DNA of 18,047 nucleotides, from contig CAVHDO010000018.1 in NCBI GenBank assembly GCA_963634795.1, positions 1-18,047 on the forward strand, written 5' to 3'. Below, one piece after another: positions 14,093 to 18,047 of the stretch (its first letter is position 1; every line of letters begins with the position of its first letter). Made by a program: the position numbers and the translations under genes. A model generated the notes under the pieces. It worked only from the letters and a program-made list of their open reading frames with translations. It made no database searches and was not told the origin of the DNA. The DNA comes from UBA1822 sp963634795 (GTDB lineage Bacteria; Bacillota; Negativicutes; Veillonellales; Dialisteraceae).

Positions 14093-15176
14093 ATTCCAAA
14101 TTCTTTTTTCCGGCATGGGCATGCCCTACGAAAAAGTGTCCGTCATAGTCGTGCTCGTCATCTCCGTCTTTTTCACCGTCCTTTTCGGAAACAATTTCGC
14201 CAAAGACGCGCCCGTCGCCGTCATCGATCTCGACCACACCCGTTACAGCCGCGAACTCACGGACAAAATCGACGCCTCGCCCTACATGAAAGTCATCGCC
14301 GTCACCGACGCGCCCGTCGATCCCAAAAATTTCTTTTACGAAGACCGCGCGCATGCCGTCATCTGCCTGCCGCGCAATCTGGAAACCGATCTCTATTCGG
14401 GAAATTCCCCCACCGTCGGTCTTTTCCGTGATAACACCAATGTCGCGCTGAACGCGGACATTATCGAAGCGATGAACGAAATCGTCGGCATCGAAAACGC
14501 GCAGAATGTCCCCGCTCACGGCAGCGGCGCCACGCTCACCCTCCACTCGCGCAAACTTTTCAGCCCGATGGGCTCCACGGCGAATACGACGACGCAAGGT
14601 TTTCTTTTCTTCTTCTCCTCCATGTTCTTCACCTTCGCCACCATCGGCATGGTCCCGCGCCTTCGCTTGGAAAAGAAATGGGAAGAAACGCTGCGCGCGG
14701 GAAATCCGTTCACGCTCCTCGCACGCCTCGTCCCCTACGGCGCCTGCCTTCTCTTCGCGCTCCTCTTGGGACTCCTCGTCCTACGGCTCTGGGGCGACCT
14801 GATTATTTCCGGAAGCATACTCCTCTTTTTCGCATTTCAAACCCTTCTCATCTTCGACATCGGCATGCTCTCCCTCCTCTTCGGCTGGAACGCGGCCAAT
14901 CCCGGCGTCGCGAGCAGCCGCGTGATTTTCTTTATTCCGGGCGGTTTCATTTTGGGTGGCGTCACAATGCCGATTTCACATTTTTCCGACTGGGTCATCC
15001 AATTTTCCCATATTTTTCCCCTCACTTGGCAATTTCATTTCACGAGAGACATCCTGCAGAGAGGCGCCGCCCTTTCCGACCTCCCCCACATCACCGTCCT
15101 CTTCCTCCTCTACTCCGCCGCCCTCCTCGCCTTCTTCTGCCTGCGGTATGAAAGGGAAAAGAAGAAACTGCAATAA
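14073..15176 (+). CDS. ABC-2 type transporter permease
   Basis: The 367-aa protein has the ABC-2 (YhhJ/YbhS-like, ABC2_membrane_3) layout: one N-terminal membrane helix (about 22-40), a ~135-residue extracytoplasmic domain beginning APVAVIDLDHTRYSRELTDK, then five helices (about 178-197, 217-240, 245-270, 285-303, 340-358). GAGGTG lies 8 nt before the ATG inside the adaptor gene, so the two are translated together. The substrate is unknown; an efflux or export role is likely. No ATP-binding subunit is encoded beside it, so it must use an ATPase from elsewhere or work unusually. It ends in a basic RYEREKKKLQ tail. Confidence 0.88.
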   Translation: MRSLKDEFQILFSGMGMPYEKVSVIVVLVISVFFTVLFGNNFAKDAPVAVIDLDHTRYSRELTDKIDASPYMKVIAVTDAPVDPKNFFYEDRAHAVICLPRNLETDLYSGNSPTVGLFRDNTNVALNADIIEAMNEIVGIENAQNVPAHGSGATLTLHSRKLFSPMGSTANTTTQGFLFFFSSMFFTFATIGMVPRLRLEKKWEETLRAGNPFTLLARLVPYGACLLFALLLGLLVLRLWGDLIISGSILLFFAFQTLLIFDIGMLSLLFGWNAANPGVASSRVIFFIPGGFILGGVTMPISHFSDWVIQFSHIFPLTWQFHFTRDILQRGAALSDLPHITVLFLLYSAALLAFFCLRYEREKKKLQ

Positions 15177-15207
15177 ATATAAAAAGCTTTGAGCGTCATG
15201 AGTGCCA

Positions 15208-15398
15208 GAGACGTCAGATGTCAGACATCAGACATCAGACAGAAAGTGGTGCGCGCTTCGCGCGATTTTATAAAATGCGGCCGGAGGCCGCTACCGATGA
15301 AGCCTTCCTTTGGAGACAACCTTCCGGTGGACGGTTTTCAGTGGCGCGAAGCGACACCTCTAAAATCTGACGTCTGACGTCTGACCATCTGATGTCTC
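15208..15398. repeat. Composite inverted-arm heptad element, copy 3
   Basis: The left arm (15209-15240) is AGACGTC, AGATGTC, AGACATC, AGACATC, AGAC; the right arm (15365-15398) inverted is AGACATC, AGATGGTC, AGACGTC, AGACGTC, AGAT. The core has a CGCGC-TTC-GCGCG hairpin (15252-15264), ATTTTATAAAAT, a GCGGCC-GGA-GGCCGC hairpin and a GGCGCGAAGCGACACC motif (15343-15358). The outer words AGTGCCAGAGACGTCAGA and GATGTCTCGAGCTCTATG resemble those of copy 4. It lies between the permease and the stress protein gene. Confidence 0.85.
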
Positions 15399-15454
15399 GA
15401 GCTCTATGCGAGCCCCGCCTCTCATCTCTCTGCTTTTTCGAAAGGAGTCAAATC

Positions 15455-15883
15455 ATGACCATTTCTCACATTCTCGTCCCCATCGACGGATCGGACGAAT
15501 CCAAAAACGCGCTGGCGCTGGCCGTCGGCATTGCCGAAAAATTTGCGGCCAAAATTTCCCTGCTCCACGTCGCCGATTGGAACGCGCAAATGACAAGCCT
15601 CGACCGCGTGACCATGAGCGGCTACATTCCGAGCAACATTTTGGAAGAAGGCTACCAAATTTTGAACGACGCCGTCAGAACCATTCCGAAAGAAATCCAA
15701 ACGGAAACCACCGTCATTCCCGGCCATCCCGCCGCTGTCATCTTGGAAGAAGCCGAAAAAAGAAATATCGATCTCATCGTCCTCGGCAGTCGCGGCCTCG
15801 GCGCCGTGAAAGGCCTCCTCCTCGGCAGCGTCTCCGCCGCCGTCATCCAAAAAGCCCCCTGCCCGGTCCTCACAACAAAATAA
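15455..15883 (+). CDS. Universal stress protein (UspA family, ATP-binding type)
   Basis: A small cytoplasmic alpha/beta protein (142 aa) of the UspA family, usually linked to stress survival. It has ILVPIDGSDESKNAL at the N-terminus (Asp11) and a complete ATP-binding signature G-2x-G-9x-G-S (Gly111, Gly114, Gly124, Ser125), so it is probably the ATP-binding kind. The frame is open 21 codons upstream, but AAAGGAG lies 7 nt before the ATG at 15455 and the upstream part is repeat-derived. It is followed by its own terminator at 15893-15914. Confidence 0.95.
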   Translation: MTISHILVPIDGSDESKNALALAVGIAEKFAAKISLLHVADWNAQMTSLDRVTMSGYIPSNILEEGYQILNDAVRTIPKEIQTETTVIPGHPAAVILEEAEKRNIDLIVLGSRGLGAVKGLLLGSVSAAVIQKAPCPVLTTK

Positions 15884-15892
15884 ATTACAAAG

Positions 15893-15914
15893 AAAGGCGC
15901 TCCGGCGTCTTTTT
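15893..15914 (+). terminator. Intrinsic terminator after the stress protein gene
   Basis: The 8-bp stem AAAGGCGC / GCGTCTTT (one G-T pair) has a TCCG loop and runs into TTTTT. It starts 9 nt after the stop codon. Confidence 0.8.
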
Positions 15915-15918
15915 CTTG

Positions 15919-15927
15919 TGCTATAAT
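15919..15927 (+). promoter_or_regulatory. Possible extended -10 promoter for the Eis-like gene
   Basis: TGCTATAAT (TGnTATAAT) lies just after the terminator; no clear -35 is seen. A transcript from here would run through repeat element copy 4 before reaching the gene at 16214. Low support. Confidence 0.35.
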
Positions 15928-15975
15928 AAAAAATAAAGACGAATCCTTAGAAACACTGAATGACATCAGTGCTGG

Positions 15976-16166
15976 AGACGTCAGACGTCAGACATCAGAC
16001 AATCAGACGTCAGACTTTAGCGGTGTGCGCTTCGCGCACGATTTTATATAGCGCCTGCGGCACCGGCCTTGCATCACGTCGCGAAGCGACCATATAAAAA
16101 TGAAGCGAAGCGCTTCCGCTTTCCGTCTGATGTCTGACGTCTGACCATCTGATGTCTCCATCTCTA
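15976..16166. repeat. Composite inverted-arm heptad element, copy 4
   Basis: The left arm (15976-16016) is AGACGTC, AGACGTC, AGACATC, AGACAATC, AGACGTC, AGAC; the right arm (16125-16158) inverted is AGACATC, AGATGGTC, AGACGTC, AGACATC, AGAC. The core has TGCGC-TTC-GCGCA (16026-16038), ATTTTATAT, a GCGCC-TGC-GGC hairpin, a perfect GTCGC-GAA-GCGAC hairpin (16078-16090) with CATATAAAAA, and AAGCGAAGCGCTT. It ends about 50 nt before the Eis-like start codon. Confidence 0.85.
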
Positions 16167-16213
16167 TGTGCACACAAAACCAATCACTCCTTCATTCTCC
16201 GAAAGGAACTTTC

Positions 16214-17401
16214 ATGACCGAATTTCGTTTGGCAACCGCTGCCGATACCAACGCTGTCCGCGCCCTTTGGAGCTACTCCTTTGAAAAACCGGGCGATCCT
16301 TTTTTCGATTGGTACTTCGGCAAAACATTTCACCCCGAGACCGTCCTTCTCGGCACGACGGACGGCGCTGTGTCCTGCGCGCTTCATCTGCGGGAAAAAA
16401 CACTTTCCATCCGCCAAAAAATATACCCCGTCCGCTACATCGTCGGCGTCACGACCCATCCGGCGGCGCGCGGACGCGGACTCGCCAGAGAACTCCTTCG
16501 CGCCGCCCTTCGCCGCACGCGGGACGACGGATGCGCCGTCGATATTTTGATGCCCTCTTCGGCTGCGCTCTATCGGCACATGGGCTTCGGTTTCTACGCC
16601 CATCTCTGGGAACGCGAAGCCGCGCCGCGCGATTTGGCCGATCTCGCCGAGACGCTCCGGCGCGCCATGACGCCTTCCGACGCCTCCGCTTGGCCGCTCC
16701 TCGCCGCCGTGTATGAAAATTTCACGAAAGAAAGAAACGGATTTCCTCTTCGCAACGAAAACCATTGGCGCTCCCTCATCGAAGAAATTCTCCTCGAAGG
16801 CCAAATCGCCGTCGTATTCGATGAAGACCGACCGGCCGGCTATCTTTTTTATCAAATCGAAGGAAACCGGCTCACCGCCGGCGAATTTGTCTACGCCTCC
16901 GAACGCGGCCGTCGCCTGCTCCTTGGCTACCTCGTCGGTCACGCCGGACAAATCGAAACTTGCCGCTGGTACGAGCCCATAGACGACAAAAATTTCTTCT
17001 ATTTTCCCAACGGCGCCGAACACACCTTCCTCCAAAACCGCACCTTCCCTTTCATGATGGTACGCCTCACCGATCCCGTGCGCGCCTTCACCGGCCTTCC
17101 CGCGCCGCAAGACCTCCGCGCCAGCGTTTCCTTCACGCTCAGCGATTCCTTCCTTCCGGAAATGGCAGGAAACTATCGCCTTTCGGCCGAATCGGGAACG
17201 ATGACTTTGACAAAAGAGGAAACGAAAAACGCGCCGGACTTTTCCGTCGATGCCGAAGGCGCCGTGCAACTTCTCTTCGGCGCGCTCACGCCGAAAGAAC
17301 TCGCCCGCCATGAAAAAATCACCGGCGCGACAGACGAGACACTCCGTTTCCTCTCCGCCCTTTTTCCGAAAGAAAACAATTGGATCCATGACTGGTACTG
17401 A
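16214..17401 (+). CDS. Eis-like GNAT N-acetyltransferase with SCP2-type C-terminal domain
   Basis: The 395-aa protein has the three-part Eis layout: an N-terminal GNAT domain with the acetyl-CoA motif VGVTTHPAARGRGLARELL (77-95) and LYRHMGFGF (119-127), a second GNAT-like middle domain, and a C-terminal sterol-carrier-like domain from about residue 290 ending in an aromatic residue (HDWY), whose carboxylate takes part in catalysis in known Eis proteins. Eis enzymes acetylate amines on aminoglycosides, peptides or proteins; the substrate here is unknown. GAAAGGA precedes the ATG at 16214. The frame's earlier opening at 16166 is the end of the repeat element. Its last codons overlap the GIY-YIG gene. 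Confidence 0.9.
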   Translation: MTEFRLATAADTNAVRALWSYSFEKPGDPFFDWYFGKTFHPETVLLGTTDGAVSCALHLREKTLSIRQKIYPVRYIVGVTTHPAARGRGLARELLRAALRRTRDDGCAVDILMPSSAALYRHMGFGFYAHLWEREAAPRDLADLAETLRRAMTPSDASAWPLLAAVYENFTKERNGFPLRNENHWRSLIEEILLEGQIAVVFDEDRPAGYLFYQIEGNRLTAGEFVYASERGRRLLLGYLVGHAGQIETCRWYEPIDDKNFFYFPNGAEHTFLQNRTFPFMMVRLTDPVRAFTGLPAPQDLRASVSFTLSDSFLPEMAGNYRLSAESGTMTLTKEETKNAPDFSVDAEGAVQLLFGALTPKELARHEKITGATDETLRFLSALFPKENNWIHDWY

Positions 17402-17669
17402 CCGCATCTGGTATACTTATATCGTGCGTTGCGCCGACGGCAGCCTCTATACCGGCTACACCGTCGACAACCTCGCCGCCAGAATCCGCGCCCACAACGA
17501 AGGCCGCGGCGCGCGCTACACCAAATCCCGCCGCCCCGTCACCCTCATCTGGCACCAAACATTTTCCGAAGCCCACGCCGCCCGCTCCCTCGAAGCCAAA
17601 ATCAAACGCCTCACCCGAAAAGAAAAAGAAGCCCTCTTGCGGGGAGAGCTGGATTGGGAAAAATTATAG
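17388..17669 (+). CDS. GIY-YIG domain protein (UPF0213/YhbQ-like)
   Basis: A 93-aa single-domain GIY-YIG protein: WYTYIVRCADGSLYTGYT contains the GIY-YIG pair in the form TYI...YTG, followed by ARIRAHNEGRGARYTKSRRP, typical of the YhbQ/UPF0213 group. Members are small nuclease-fold proteins; cellular role is largely unknown. The chosen ATG overlaps the last 14 nt of the Eis-like gene and has no good ribosome binding site, so translation probably depends on reinitiation. The frame is open further upstream inside the other gene, but homology begins at this ATG. Confidence 0.9.
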   Translation: MTGTDRIWYTYIVRCADGSLYTGYTVDNLAARIRAHNEGRGARYTKSRRPVTLIWHQTFSEAHAARSLEAKIKRLTRKEKEALLRGELDWEKL

Positions 17670-17718
17670 AAACCGCAAAATTGTTGCATAGCTTAGTACG
17701 GCATAATTATGAAAGACC

Positions 17719-17850
17719 CAGACATCAGATACTTGCTCGGCTTTTTTGCAGACGGGATGAAGACGTCAGATAATCAGACATCAGACGTCAGATTGTGCTC
17801 AGCTTTTTTGTCAGACACAAAATAGCCGGGAGCATGGAGCATGGAGCTTT
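17719..17850. repeat. Heptad mosaic after the GIY-YIG gene
   Basis: It has a partial AGACATC unit pair (17719-17732), GGCTTTTTTGCAGACGGGAT (a relative of the inverted CCCGCCTGACAAAACAGCC linker), an AGAYRTC arm (17763-17793: AGACGTC, AGATAATC, AGACATC, AGACGTC, AGAT), another GCTTTTTTGTCAGAC and GGAGCAT units at 17828-17848. No gene is seen from 17670 to the window end. Confidence 0.8.
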
Positions 17851-17911
17851 ATAGCGATGAGGCAAAAAAAACAAAACATAAAGGATATTTCTGCCCGCAG
17901 AAATGCTGCTA

Positions 17912-18047
17912 CTTTCGATTTGATTTGTTATGAAATCACAGAGCAACGCGCAAGGAGGCCCGCCTGTGCAAAATTCGCCGGCTCCGCGCCAACAAAAGTT
18001 AGCAGTGAGTAGTGAGCAGTTAGCAGTGCAGGTACGCGCTTCGCGCA
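17912..18047. repeat. Right copy of ~126 bp terminal inverted repeat plus hairpin
   Basis: 17912-18037 is the reverse complement of 1-126 with about a dozen changes. The heptad block (17998-18031) reads AGTTAGC, AGTGAGT, AGTGAGC, AGTTAGC, AGTGC and continues as AGGTACGCGCTTCGCGC, exactly the junction also seen at 10216-10235. The element evidently continues past the window. Confidence 0.85.

Overview
The window looks like chromosomal DNA of a diderm Firmicute (Negativicutes, the Veillonella / Selenomonas / Acidaminococcus / Dialister side of the phylum). It combines lipid A genes (lpxC-fabZ-lpxA), which require an outer membrane, with the Firmicutes-type cyclic-di-AMP cluster cdaA-cdaR-glmM. 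It also has strong consensus promoters and AGGAGG-type ribosome binding sites. Genus cannot be fixed from the sequence alone. The two ends of the window carry the same ~126 bp repeat in opposite orientation, so the window may be a whole contig that stopped at repeats.

Layout. 359-2666 (minus): lpxC, fabZ and lpxA for lipid A and fatty acid synthesis. 2881-4979 (minus): mnmE (tRNA U34 modification) and a small Fur-family regulator with a reduced metal site. 4980-5758: an AT-rich gap with several DnaA-box-like words. 5759-6637 (plus): a stand-alone LPG-synthase-C (DUF2156) acyltransferase-fold protein, followed by ~66 bp tandem repeats. 6884-7789 (minus): an RluA-family pseudouridine synthase. 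7851-8149 (minus): a compact unit with a perfect promoter, two tandem copies of a 15-residue cationic amphipathic peptide gene and a strong terminator. 8781-12367 (minus): cdaA, cdaR and glmM, with a repeat block splitting glmM from cdaR. 12740-15176 (plus): a strong promoter, a leader with two intrinsic terminators, then an HlyD-type adaptor and an ABC-2 permease. 15455-17669 (plus): a universal stress protein, an Eis-like N-acetyltransferase and a GIY-YIG protein.

About a quarter of the window is noncoding, and nearly every gap holds repeats of one style: blocks of about four degenerate 7-nt units. There are several unrelated unit families (AGAYRTC; AGTTAGC/AGTGAGT; CCGTTTA/ACGGATA; GTGCACT; AGCTCCA). 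Several blocks occur as inverted pairs around a core with CGCGC-TTC-GCGCG or GTCGC-GAA-GCGAC mini-hairpins, sitting next to the 5' ends of genes.

The two observations most worth following are the duplicated 15-residue peptide unit (a possible leaderless peptide or small membrane-active toxin system) and the four-heptad repeat families. The other genes are housekeeping: envelope building (lpx, fabZ, glmM), c-di-AMP signalling tied to cell wall precursor supply (cdaA/cdaR/glmM), RNA modification (mnmE, rluA), export and stress.
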